NCBI GenBank assembly: GCA_028023455.1
Contig: JAQFVV010000012.1
Coordinates: 13,904,364-13,968,363 of the forward strand
Reading direction: 5' to 3'
Source: Epiperipatus broadwayi
Lineage: Eukaryota; Onychophora; Udeonychophora; Euonychophora; Peripatidae
Length of the DNA: 64,000 nucleotides
Shown here: one piece after another, positions 48,371 through 58,257 of the stretch
How the letters are laid out: each line of letters starts with the position of its first letter
How positions within the stretch are numbered: position 1 is the stretch's first letter
Notes under the pieces: generated by a model
Seen by the model: the letters and a program-made list of their open reading frames with translations, nothing else
Told to the model about the DNA's origin: nothing
Database searches by the model: none
Position numbers and translations under genes: made by a program

Positions 48371-48481
48371 CTTTTAATTTATTACCAACTTCTAAACAAG
48401 TTTTAACTGCAACGATTTCACTTAAAACTTGTTTAGAAATTGGTAAGAGTTTATTTAGAAATTGATAAAAGTTTAAAAGAG

Positions 48482-48519
48482 TTTTGATGATAACTGCTGG
48501 ACAGTTGAAATTATAGCAA
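48482..48519 (+). ncRNA. Hammerhead-ribozyme-like motif (right arm)
   Basis: The plus strand reads tttgatga, t, aactg-ctgga-cagtt (a 5-bp perfect helix II), gaaa, ttatagcaa. The first C of CUGAUGA is T, otherwise both conserved boxes are kept. Mirror partner of the left-arm motif. Confidence 0.55.
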
Positions 48520-48551
48520 GGAGAAATAAATTATATTAAATTGCATTGAAA

Positions 48552-49501
48552 AATGATTATATAAGGTATATATGGTGTTTTATTTAATTATTTCAATATT
48601 AAAATTTATTTATTTATTGCATATTATAAAAATATAACCATTAGTAGCCAAAACATTGCACTGTAAATGAACATCATTATTTTGTACCTACCTTCATACT
48701 TTAAAAGCAATTGCTATTTATAACATTTTATTGGCTGTTTTATCTAGTGGCACATTCATCATTAAAATGATTGAGTCTATCTTGTTCTTAGTTATCCTCA
48801 TTTTTTTTGGCTTTCAAATGTTATAATCTTTCCAATGAATTGCATCTTTTTGTTTCATGTAAAATAAAAGATTTAATCATCATTTATGAAAGTTGTAAAT
48901 GATTTGATTAAGGATCCACTTATTTGTTTTCATTTGTTATCTATAGTATTTTTAAAATTTTCTAGATATTTTTACCCCCTGTTTCTCTAGATGACATGGA
49001 GTTGACTACAGTCTGAATATTTATAATCTTTACGTTTTTTAAAAGTGAACCGAGCTTCAATAAAGAAACGTATAATATAATTTTTCAGTCATCTTAAAAT
49101 GTTATTATATAATATTTCAGATCAAATCCTCTGAAATATATTTTGATATCACTTTCATATTCTTATAATTTTCTTTAAGATCAGCTATAAACTTTTTGCC
49201 TTCTACCTCTTTCATCTTTTTCTCATTACTGAATCTTCTAAAATATTAATTTTTTTTATATCAACTGGAACATACAATTCTACTGTCTTTTCCATTTTCT
49301 CAAGACTTTCATCTTCTTCCATTTTCCTTAATGAATCTTTTCTCAATTTATTTTCTCCATTTTTCACTAGGTTTTTAAAAAAAATTGTTTTATTATTTTT
49401 AATTATTTTTTATTTATGTGCCTATTACATTCAGAGAAAAAAAATGTACGCTTTCTGTAAATATATATATATATACACATTTATTAATGTACACTTTATG
49501 A
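48552..49501. other. Intronic AT-rich DNA, nothing recognised
   Basis: T-rich and A-rich runs and a TA microsatellite near 49463-49476. No gene, RNA or repeat is supported. Confidence 0.55.
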
Positions 49502-49778
49502 ATCCTCTTTTTAAAAAGAAATTATTAAACTCAGGTGCTTACTATACATGTATATAATTTTAATGCGCAAATACGCGCACAACAACTGAGCTTCATCAGG
49601 ATTAAATAACAATATATTATAAAGTCAAAATAATTATAATATCTAAAGAATAATGCCCGAGCGCTTTCAAGAGAACTTAGCTCTCATAATCATGGGCAAC
49701 AAAGAATAAGCATAGCGTGTTGGTATATGCTAAAATATGCTGATATATGTAAATTAGTTGAAAATAAATGCGTCAGCT

Positions 49779-50582
49779 CTAAATGATCCATTTCTTAGAG
49801 ATTTTGTAACACGCATCTTTCCTATTCATAGCCTTATCATCAATAGCAATAAAACATGCTTCTTTAACTTTTCTCTTAATGTCATTTCTCTCCCTGCAAA
49901 CTATTCTTGCATTTTTAGGTTCACATGCATGACCAGCTGATTTCTGATGTATTGCAAATATTGAGTTGCAATTTGGGTCTACTTGGGCCTTATTGTAAGA
50001 ATATCTGTGCTGGGATAGTCTTGTAGAAAGAGTTGCTTTCGTTTCCACATAGTATGATGCCATGCAGTTATTTTCTGGACATGAAATATTATATACGGCC
50101 TGAGAGGTGTTGTTGGGTGTTATAATGTCTTTGGTGTTATTAATAATTCTATTTGTATTAGGGGGTGTATGAAAGCTTAGTTGAAATTGTTTATTAAACA
50201 CTGAGTAAAACTTTCTCTGGGTAGTTGCAATATATGGTAACAAAATTCTATTTTTCTGCTGCTTAATAACATTGCTGTTTAATTTACTGTAAAATTGTCT
50301 AATCTTCCTATCAATTGTGTAATGCTTGAAGCCGAAATCTAATAAATCGTTTCTATATAAGATTAAGTTTGCTCTTTTGTCCGATTTAAATCTGCAAAGT
50401 TGCTCATTCCTATGCAAGAAAGACGCTAAACCAGCTAATTTATGAATAGAAGGCGTGTTTGAAGTAGGTTGAATATTGCCTCTTTTTTCTATTGGTTTTA
50501 TAATCATTGTATAATTTAGTCTTTGATTTTCTCTTTGCACATACATATCCAAGTATTTAGTTTTCCCTTCACGATCTTCCAT
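49779..50582 (-). pseudogene. PLE-3 left copy: RT tail, linker and GIY-YIG
   Basis: A 267-codon open frame on the minus strand, colinear with the right copy from E-D-R-E-G-K-T-K-Y-L-D onward. It has the PLE linker (N-I-Q-P-T-S-N-T-P-S-I-H-K and R-N-E-Q-L-C-R-F) and a GIY-YIG domain (A-V-Y-N-I-S-C-P-E-N-N-C), then K-V-K-E-A-C-F-I-A-I-D. The YIG box reads Y-Y-V-E-T, so its Gly is Val and the nuclease is probably inactive. RT catalytic motifs are absent because the copy is truncated at the palindrome centre. Confidence 0.88.
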
Positions 50583-50624
50583 TTCTGTGTTTAGCTTCAG
50601 CTGCGTACTGTCTTGTATGTCCTG

Positions 50625-51657
50625 TTACCAAATGAACGATGGATGGCCGATGGGATTACCCATGAGCGGTATCATCTCAAGTATCGTACTTAATTATTTT
50701 GAAAAAAGTATTATTCCTAAATACGAACAAACACTTAGGTTAATTGTATACACAAGATACGTTGACGACCTTTTCATCGCTGCTACTGAAGAAATTATAG
50801 ATAAAATTAAACAGGACATACAAGACAGTACGCAGCTGAAGCTAAACACAGAAATGGAAGATCGTGAAGGGAAAACTAAATACTTGGATATGTATGTGCA
50901 AAGAGAAGATCAAAGACTAAATTATACAATGATTATAAAACCAATAGAAAAAAGAGGCAATATTCAACCTACTTCAAACACGCCTTCTATTCATAAGGTA
51001 GCTGGTTTAGCGTCTTTCTTGCATAGGAATGAGCAACTTTGCAGATTTGAATCTGACAAAAGAGCAAACTTAATCTTATATAGAAACGACTTATTAGATC
51101 TCGGCTTCAAGCATTACACAATTGATAGGAAGATTAGACAATTTTACAGTAAATTAAACAGCAATGTTATTAAGCAGCAGAAAAATAGAATTTTGTTACC
51201 ATATATTGCAACTACCCAGAGAAAGTTTTACTCAGTGTTTAATAAAGAATTTCAACTAAGCTTTCATACACCCCCTAATACAAATAGAATTATTAATAAC
51301 ACCAAAGACATTATAACACCCAACAACACCTCTCAGGCCGTATATAATATTTCATGTCCAGAAAATAACTGCATGGCATCATACTATGGGGAAACGAAAG
51401 CAACTCTTTCTACAAGACTATCCCAGCACAGATATTCTTACAATAAGGCCCAAGTAGACCCAAATTGCAACTCAATATTTGCAATACATCAGAAATCAGC
51501 TGGTCATGCATGTGAACCTAAAAATGCAAGAATAGTTTGCAGGGAGAGAAATGACATTAAGAGAAAAGTTAAAGAAGCATGTTTTATTGCTATTGATGAT
51601 AAGGCTATGAATAGGAAAGATGCGTGTTACAAAATCTCTAAGAAATGGATCATTTAG
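50625..51657 (+). CDS. PLE-3 right copy: partial RT plus GIY-YIG endonuclease, frame intact
   Basis: An open frame runs 50587-51657, but the first dozen codons are antisense of the left arm; PLE-like coding starts in the loop, near 50625. Here it reads D-G-W-P-M-G-L-P-M-S-G (RT motif B), then T-R-Y-V-D-D-L-F-I-A (motif C, YVDD at 50758-50769), the linker with R-F-E-S-D-K-R-A-N, and a GIY-YIG domain, A-V-Y-N-I-S-C ... A-S-Y-Y-G-E-T with T-R-L-S-Q-H and the distal K-E-A-C-F-I. PLE proteins encode RT then GIY-YIG nuclease. RT motifs 1 to A are missing, so the element cannot act alone. Confidence 0.9.
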
Positions 51658-51940
51658 AGCTGACGCATTTATTTTCAACTAATTTACATATATCAGCATA
51701 TTTTAGCATATACCAACACGCTATGCTTATTCTTTGTTGCCCATGATTATGAGAGCTAAGTTCTCTTGAAAGCGCTCGGGCATTATTCTTTAGATATTAT
51801 AATTATTTTGACTTTATAATATATTGTTATTTAATCCTGATGAAGCTCGGTTGTTGTGCGTGTATTTGCGCATTAAAATTATATCCTCTTTTTATATATT
51901 AAGTTCTTTTATTATTAAACCAATGCTCATACAATCATTT

Positions 51941-51986
51941 CTTGACAGTTAATAGTTTCGATTGCCCCTGCAATCTTCCTCAGAAA
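51941..51986 (-). ncRNA. Hammerhead-ribozyme-like motif, best core in the window
   Basis: The minus strand reads ctgagga, a, gattgc-aggg-gcaatc (a perfect 6-bp helix II with tetraloop), gaaa, ctattaactgtc. Both conserved boxes fit the hammerhead consensus (CUGANGA and GAAA). Helix I pairing is not obvious by eye. It lies downstream, on the same strand, of the PLE nuclease remnant at 52.74-52.88 kb, where a PLE terminal repeat is expected. Confidence 0.6.
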
Positions 51987-52900
51987 TACAAAATATATAC
52001 ATACAAACCATATACATATATATATACACAAAAAATTATATTACATATATATACACAAATCATACATATATATAGTCACAAAGATACAAACATCTATCTA
52101 CATATTTCTAAATACATGAATATTTATAAATAAATAAAATCTTTAAAATTTAAATCTAATCTTTATCTTTTTTCTTTTATTATAATCCTATTCCTTAATT
52201 TTAAAATCTTAATTTTTTTTATTTAATACTTTTAAATTTTTTTATTTTATAAACTTTAAAACTCTTATTTTATTCTTTATATTATAGTAATTCGTTTTTA
52301 TTTACTCTATTATATCCTTACTTCACATTACTTCAATTTATTACCTTATATTCTTTATATTAATTAATTTCATACTATTATTCTTAATTATTTATTCTAA
52401 TTAATTTTCCTTTTTTAATAATATCCTATATCTCTTATACTCATATTTCCTAATTTTCAATTAAATACTACATATATAATATATTATTATCCTATTTTTA
52501 TACCAAATTCTTCTTAAAAACTATCTTACTTATTTTCTTTATATTAATATTAAATTACTAATTAATTTAATTCTTAATTTTACTTTTAATCCTCTTTAAT
52601 CTTTTCCCTTACTTCCTCACATGTTAAACCTTTTTTTCTATTTAAATCTACATTCAAATTTATATTTTCTATACTTTGGTTCCCTCTATTGCATTTTTTA
52701 TCATTCGGTTTTTAAATCTTAATTCTAATTTATATTTAAAATTTTTATTAATTTTTAAATTTCACATTAAAATTTTTCTCAACCCCAAATCTCTATTTAT
52801 TTTAGGCCTAATAGTATTTATATAAATAGCCTCTTTTATCTTCCTTTCTCTTCTACTCTCTGTAAAATGCAACATTTTAATACACTTTATGATTATTGGT
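51941..52900 (-). mobile_element. 3' remnant of a minus-strand Penelope-like element (PLE-5)
   Basis: The minus strand near 52880-52740 encodes R-R-E-R-K-I-K-E-A-I-Y-I-N-T-I-R-P-K-I-N-R-D-L-G-L, the end of a PLE GIY-YIG nuclease (catalytic-Glu helix K-E-A-I-Y-I, then P-x-x-N-R-D). Downstream on that strand come about 750 bp of extremely A/G-rich sequence (T/C-rich on +), then the hammerhead-like motif. RT is lost. It lies back to back with PLE-3. Confidence 0.6.
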
Positions 52901-55629
52901 TATCTGTTGATAAGGTTTTATGCATCATTCCAGATCTCTTTCAAGTCTCCTTATTCTTTGTTTTCTTAATACAACAACATGCTAAATAATTATGGAGCCC
53001 AAAGCAACCATGAGAATTGTATCAAATATGAATCATCAAATACTGTATGTTCGATGCAGTGATGAATTGGCAGACTGAAATTCAAGGTCTATAGATCATG
53101 AACTAATTCTGTTATCTTCAATGCTCAAACTTTTCATGAAGAATAAACCATTCATTTATTTATATTTTTATTAAATTCCTTAGTTGAAGTACAAAATCTT
53201 TAACTTTTTGGGAATGACATTTGGAAAAATAATTCTAGATTCAAGGTGATAATGATTCTTTAAATATGATGCAAAAGCATTACTTTCGTTCCCCTGATAT
53301 TACAAATGTATTAAATATGCTTTAAAAGAAATATAGAATTCCTTTGTATAAATTACCCTTTAATAAATTGCCTTTTTATTTATTCATTTGTTTGTAATTT
53401 TTTTATTCTTAAGACCCTAATTATTTATTGGCTTCTGATCCATTATTTGCATTATAACTCACATAATTTAAGTTTTTGCTGATAGATTACAAAAAATATA
53501 TATATTTATTCTGGTGAAGCTTATCATTTTTTCTATTGTAAGGGGTAGCTTACAACTCAATCATTCCTGCCAAGATTAGCCCACTTATTAAATTAAATTC
53601 ATTTTAAAACTTGCACTAATAATGGGGATGTTATTTGATTATTATTAACACGTATGTATATATACAATACATGTTTATTGATATTAGCATTTAATCAGAG
53701 AAATCATAATAAATTATTGTTTTTATAGTGAATCACTTAGTACAGCAAAATATTATAGGAAAAGATATATATATATACATTATTTGATAAGCTTTAATAG
53801 ATTGTTATACATTCTAAACTGAACAATAGTGTGACACAATTTGAAGTTAAGTAACTTGGAGATGACCTGATATCAAGTTAGGTAGCTAAGAAACAGAGTA
53901 TGAAAATAAAACTGATTTTACTATTTCATTTTTTTATTAATGAAATGTACTTAACAATAGGCAGCTGCATCAATCTAATAGGAAATGGAGATATTAGTAT
54001 ACTAAGAGACATAAACACGGACTGTATAAAAGCAAAAATCTTTCTTCTTGACAATAATACATCTGCTATCATGAACTAACGCCAATTGAGTTAAAATTTA
54101 GAATACTAAAATGGAGTCTTTTGTTTGAATTACATGAGTTTTTTGAATCAAGTACTGTATTATAAACTTTATCAAATTTAGCAGAAAGAGTTATAAAATG
54201 AAAATGAAAAACAATTTATAGATTTTCGTAATAACTAGATTTTTTTCTGATCGTGAGTAGAAGAGTTTAGATATTTTAAAATCTTATGAGAAAAAGAAAA
54301 CTAATTCTGCTAATAGTTAAATATAATTTATTTGATGTATATATATATAATTATTCTATATATAAAAAGTAATTTATGATTATAAATAGTTATTTAATGT
54401 TATTTTGAGATGCAAATGGGATAAAGGAAAATGTGCTATGGAGTGATCGCTTTCTTCCCTAACATGTTTGCATAAAACTTCCATTTTTTTTCCACTTTAT
54501 TATAACACCCAAGAAGATACCTACTGTCCAAGAAGAAGCATGCACAGGAATATTTAGAGATGGATCAGCTAAGGATCGATGTGTTTTATTTTAAACGATG
54601 CCAGGAGACATCACTGCATGATTAATCCTTTGCTAAAGAAAGTGATATGGAGAGCTAAACTGTTTATTGAAGATTACCACACCTAAACATGATGAACTAC
54701 TACTAGGGCGATACAATGAACTTTGTTTCAACTATTAATTTTTATTAAGAAATTAATATTGTAAATTTTCTTTGATTTTTCTTTTATCTATTGTTTTATT
54801 TTCATATTCAGACGGTGAACTTCACAGTTTATGCTGTGAAAGATTTCATTTTTAGAGTTAGTAGAGAAGAAGAAGGGCGATGGTTAACTTAGTTATTTTC
54901 TTTTTTATAATTGTAAATAAAATCTAGGTTAGCTCATCGAATTTCTTGCTGCTTGACATCAGGTTATCTATATATATATTGAGGGAAGATTTCCATCCAT
55001 TTTTACACAAATTAAATTACAACACTTGGTAGATTACAGAATTCATCTTATATGTTATATATTGTTGATTAATCTCATATGTTATTTCAGTGTGAATGAC
55101 TAATTGACTAGTATAAATTCTTTTATCTATCATATATATATATTTAAACTTAGATTGGGGGGACTTAAATAGATCGTTTTCTGCAAGAATATATCGCAAT
55201 ATTATTATAAATAAGATAATGGATGTTTAATTTAGTAAGTCAGAATCACAATTATTTTAAATCATTAATATTCTTTCTTTTTTTTTTTTTGTATATTTCA
55301 TGATTTTGTAAATAATGAGCGTCATAAATGGATTTATACCATAGGGTAAAGAAGTAAGGAACCATAAAATTATTAACTGATAGAATGGTAGAGGTTCATA
55401 TTTGACACATATATATATATATATTTTCTTTTATTATTCTTTAAAATACTTTATTTCTAAATTCATTTTATCATTGTTAATAAATGTTAAATAGTTTATA
55501 TTATTCTGGTCTCTGAGTTTATTGAATTATCATGGCATTCGACTGTCAACTAATAATCATAATATGCACACACATTTATTTCATTTTGTATAATAATTTT
55601 ATGATAAATTAAATATTTTAAATGCTAGT
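52900..55629. other. Intronic AT-rich DNA, nothing recognised
   Basis: TA microsatellites (53767-53777, 55411-55425) and A/T runs. Scattered moderately GC-richer patches (54510-54720) carry no feature I can name. Confidence 0.5.
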
Positions 55630-55632
55630 TAT

Positions 55633-56035
55633 AACCTGTATACAGGTTCAGAAGTTGCTTCGTGTATCTGATCATACCTGTTAAGAGAGTCAAAGGCAAT
55701 ATTTTCCCGGGGTTCGAATATTAGGCATAACGGAATCGGAAAGGGGTGATAAGTGGATGAACTAACCTAAATTTTATATGATATTATTAAATAAGTATAA
55801 AGCTAGTCAATTAAAAGTACATGCAATCATTGGTTAGGTATTTCATCAAGTTTTCATCAGCATCATTTTGATTGTAGTTAGATTCAACTTTTTTCCCTTT
55901 CCCATCCTGGTAGAATTCCGCGGACCATTTCATCTGGGGTAGCCAATCAGGGTGCATTGAATCATAGTTCCCAGATTGTTACATCTGTATTATATCTCAG
56001 ATACAGGATCGTACCCATCCGTTACATTATATAAC
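55633..56035. other. GC-richer island, possible solo LTR or unknown element
   Basis: Base composition changes sharply for about 400 bp. It opens with a perfect 16-bp palindrome, aacctgtatacaggtt (55633-55648). It contains a B-box-like ggggttcgaatatt, a CCAAT-type string (agccaatcaggg) and cttccgcggacc-like GC clusters, and ends gtacccatccgttacatt. No ORF. It may be a solo LTR or a short non-autonomous element; a second copy for comparison is lacking. Confidence 0.35.
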
Positions 56036-56857
56036 ATTTTGTTATATGTCAACAATTTTAAATTACAAAATCAATGAATTTTTTTTAAAAAAACATGGAA
56101 AAATTAATAAAAAAATTTTTAAAAACATTTTCAATTAAAGTTATTATTAGTAGTGTAATTTTTGTAATGTTTCATTAAAAAATATATTTATAATAGTTTA
56201 TATTTTTTGCATCATGAGAAAAAAACTATTAAAACATTATGACTGTTAATCAATCTTATCAGTGCCATTCATAGATAGTATTTCAATTTAACAGTAATAA
56301 TGTTATTATTTTTGATTTTTTTTTCTCTTTGTTGAAAGGCAATTATCACTCCAATATATATCCAGCTTAGGAGAATCTAGTAATAAATAGACTAGTATTT
56401 GCATAATTTACAATTCTTGTAACCTAACTTTGTATTAAAATATGGCAAGCAAAACTTCCTTTAACATTAATTGAATATTATTGATTGGTCATAATATTCT
56501 TTGCTAAAATATGTCCAAAGAACTTATATATATTTTTTCTTATATATATAAATATTTTGTTTAAGAAAGAATTTAAAAATAAGTTTCAAAATAATATATA
56601 TATATACAGTGTCCCCTAAAATATTTAAAATGGAGATTTTTTCTCTATTCTTTCAAACAGGAATTGAATCTTGACCTAACTGTTTACTAGCATGCTGCTT
56701 TACAGGCAACCTAACTTGCTCAAGATAATAAATTATCATTTAATTAACAGGAGATTTTACTTCTGATAAGGATTGTATTATTTATATCAAATAATATTCT
56801 CAATAAAATAATAAATTTATTTATGTAGGATAAAAAATCTTTAATCAATATTTTAAG

Positions 56858-57003
56858 ATGTACTAGTATCACCATTACGACCAGCAAAACGACTTAATAA
56901 TTTGACTGGTCCTGAAATTTCAGATTTATTTTACTGTGTTCAGCTAGTCCAGAGAGCAATTGAAAAAGAATTCAAAACACAATCATCAACAATAGCCATT
57001 CAG
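56858..57003 (+). CDS. NitFhit: NitFhit exon: central Fhit domain
   Basis: 146 bp, acceptor atattttaag, donor cag|gtaaat. It completes the split codon as His and reads H-V-L-V-S-P-L-R-P, then E-I-S-D-L-F and A-I-E-K-E-F, ending T-I-A-I-Q. In Fhit this block carries the H-V-L-V-x-P-x-R-P strand and the following helix. The family continues with a D-G-x-x-A-G-Q segment and the HxHxH catalytic triad, whose middle His is the nucleophile. That exon should start in phase 0 downstream, but I found no match before 64000. Confidence 0.95.
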
Positions 57004-57519
57004 GTAAATTTTTTTTACATTTTTGAATAATTAAAAGTTCTAATATCTTAGTTATATTTTCAAATTATAAATGTTGATTTTATTTATTAAATTTCATATA
57101 TTAATGACTTCTTACAGATAAGCTTCCAAAATAGATAAAAAAAACACATCACTAAACTTTATTATAGAAGTCAGAGTATAAGCCAATGGTCAATTCAAAC
57201 TAGGGTCATAATGATTGGATTGAACTCTTAAACATAATGTTAAACATAAAGCTTTTTAAAACTTTTTATTGATATTATATAAAATATTAATCTAAAAATA
57301 TAATAAAGTTGAGATTTTATTTTGAAATAGTATTTTAAATAAATATTAATTTCATTTATATATATATAGACATCACTCATAAATGAGTATGACCATTCCA
57401 ACTCAAAAAATGTTCTAGAAATAAGTTTTTCAATGACTATACAATACTATAAATATGTCCATATAGAAAAGGCTAATCCTTTTTTTATGATTATTTGATA
57501 TTTTATGATGCTGCCTTTT

Positions 57520-57990
57520 AATTTCTTTAACAGAAAACTTTTCTTTCTGCAATACTTTTAACACCATGTCTAATTGTAGCTCTCCAATGTATTCCTATTC
57601 TCTGCTTTATCTTGCCAACGGAAACAATCAGCATTTTATTTTTCAGATTGACTTTGAGATAATCCTTATAATGTAAATAGGATCTAGCTTTCCTTTGAAA
57701 ACCATGTTTAAGTTTACTGTGAAATGCCTTTTAGTAAATATTGAATTGTTCATTCGTTTTAAGTATCCAAACCAAGGAAGATGAGATTTTACAATAGTGG
57801 GCTGTATAGTATCACATATAGCAAGGTGAAGTGTATATTGATTGGTTTTATTATCTTGCCAATTTTTAAAATTTTGTGGGCTAACATCATTAGCTTTTTA
57901 TTGATACAACTGTAAAATACTTAATTAGACTTTGTAGTAAATCCCCCATTATGCATTCTTCTTTCACTTACTTATCTGACCTCCTAAAAG
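57520..57990 (-). pseudogene. LINE (CR1/L2-like) C-terminal remnant
   Basis: Minus-strand pieces in order: W-Q-D-N-K-T-N (about 57860), W-F-G-Y-L-K-R-M-N-N, H-Y-K-D-Y-L-K-V-N-L-K, and H-W-R-A-T-I-R-H-G-V. This matches the usual tail W-x-D-x-x-T-N, W-x-G-H-V-x-R-M, R-Y-K-D-x-L-K, W-R-x-x-I-R-x-G. Frames are broken by stops. A tandem duplication just right of it (58011-58257) may belong to the same element. Confidence 0.6.
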
Positions 57991-58010
57991 AACTTGTAGT
58001 CATCCACCAA

Positions 58011-58257
58011 TTCTATTAAAGTTTCTGGAAGATGATTTTCACTGAGAGTAGTTATATTGATCTTTAATCTTGAAAACACTTAATCACCAGTGATGTCCTC
58101 CATTCTTATCTTGAAGGGTTTATAACAAGCACCTATTCTATTAAAGTTTCTGGAAGATGACCATCACTGAGAGTAGTTATATTGATCTTTATTCTTGAAA
58201 AACACTTAACCACCAGGGATGTCCTCCATTCTTATCTTTAAGGGTTTGTAACAAGCA
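58011..58257. repeat. Tandem duplication, two units of about 123 bp
   Basis: Units 58011-58135 and 58136-58257 both start ttctattaaagtttctgg and share gagagtagttatattgatct and gatgtcctccattcttatct. They differ at about ten positions. No coding frame is supported. Confidence 0.88.

Larger units (their letters stand above)
48293..48551. mobile_element. ORF-less palindrome with hammerhead-like motifs in both arms
   Basis: Arms at about 48293-48408 and 48420-48551 are inverted copies: ttcaatgcaacttaatata at the left pairs with ttatattaaattgcattgaa at the right, and ttctaaacaagttttaa pairs with ttaaaacttgtttagaaa at the centre. Each arm holds a hammerhead-like core facing outward. No coding sequence. 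It resembles a minimal PLE or retrozyme-type terminal repeat present as an inverted dimer, the same architecture as the larger PLE palindromes. Confidence 0.65.
49502..51894. mobile_element. Penelope-like element as a head-to-head palindrome, with target duplication (PLE-3)
   Basis: Left arm 49552-50624 (minus) and right arm 50814-51884 (plus) are highly similar inverted copies around a 189-bp unique loop that carries RT motifs B and C. A 12-bp direct repeat, atcctcttttta, flanks the unit at 49502-49513 and 51883-51894, which is a plausible target-site duplication. About 38 bp lie between the left duplicate and the left arm. Both arms end with ccgatgaagctc-like and tatttgcgcattaaaatt strings. 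The arms are better preserved than in the other PLEs, so this is the youngest copy. Confidence 0.9.
10272..57003 (+). other. NitFhit: NitFhit gene, internal part (six exons and five introns)
   Basis: Gene-level entry. Six exons join in frame: 10272-10472, 32505-32615, 32712-32813, 40047-40218, 40317-40436 and 56858-57003. All use GT...AG introns with compatible phases (0, 0, 0, 1, 1). The 284 codons cover the Nit domain from before its Lys to its end, then Fhit up to the Gln that precedes the DGxxAGQ...HxHxH segment in the family. Fused Nit-Fhit proteins are known from invertebrates; Fhit hydrolyses diadenosine polyphosphates and mammalian Nit1 acts as a deaminated-glutathione amidase. Intron lengths are 22032, 96, 7233, 98 and 16421 bp. 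The three long ones are full of transposons. The 5' exons and the final exon are not in view. Confidence 0.93.

Noticed and set aside
51838-51880. CTGATGA in the outer ends of the PLE-3 arms (also 49556-49605) as hammerheads
   Set aside because: The 3' GAAA box and helix II are missing in both arms. If these were once ribozymes, the core is gone.
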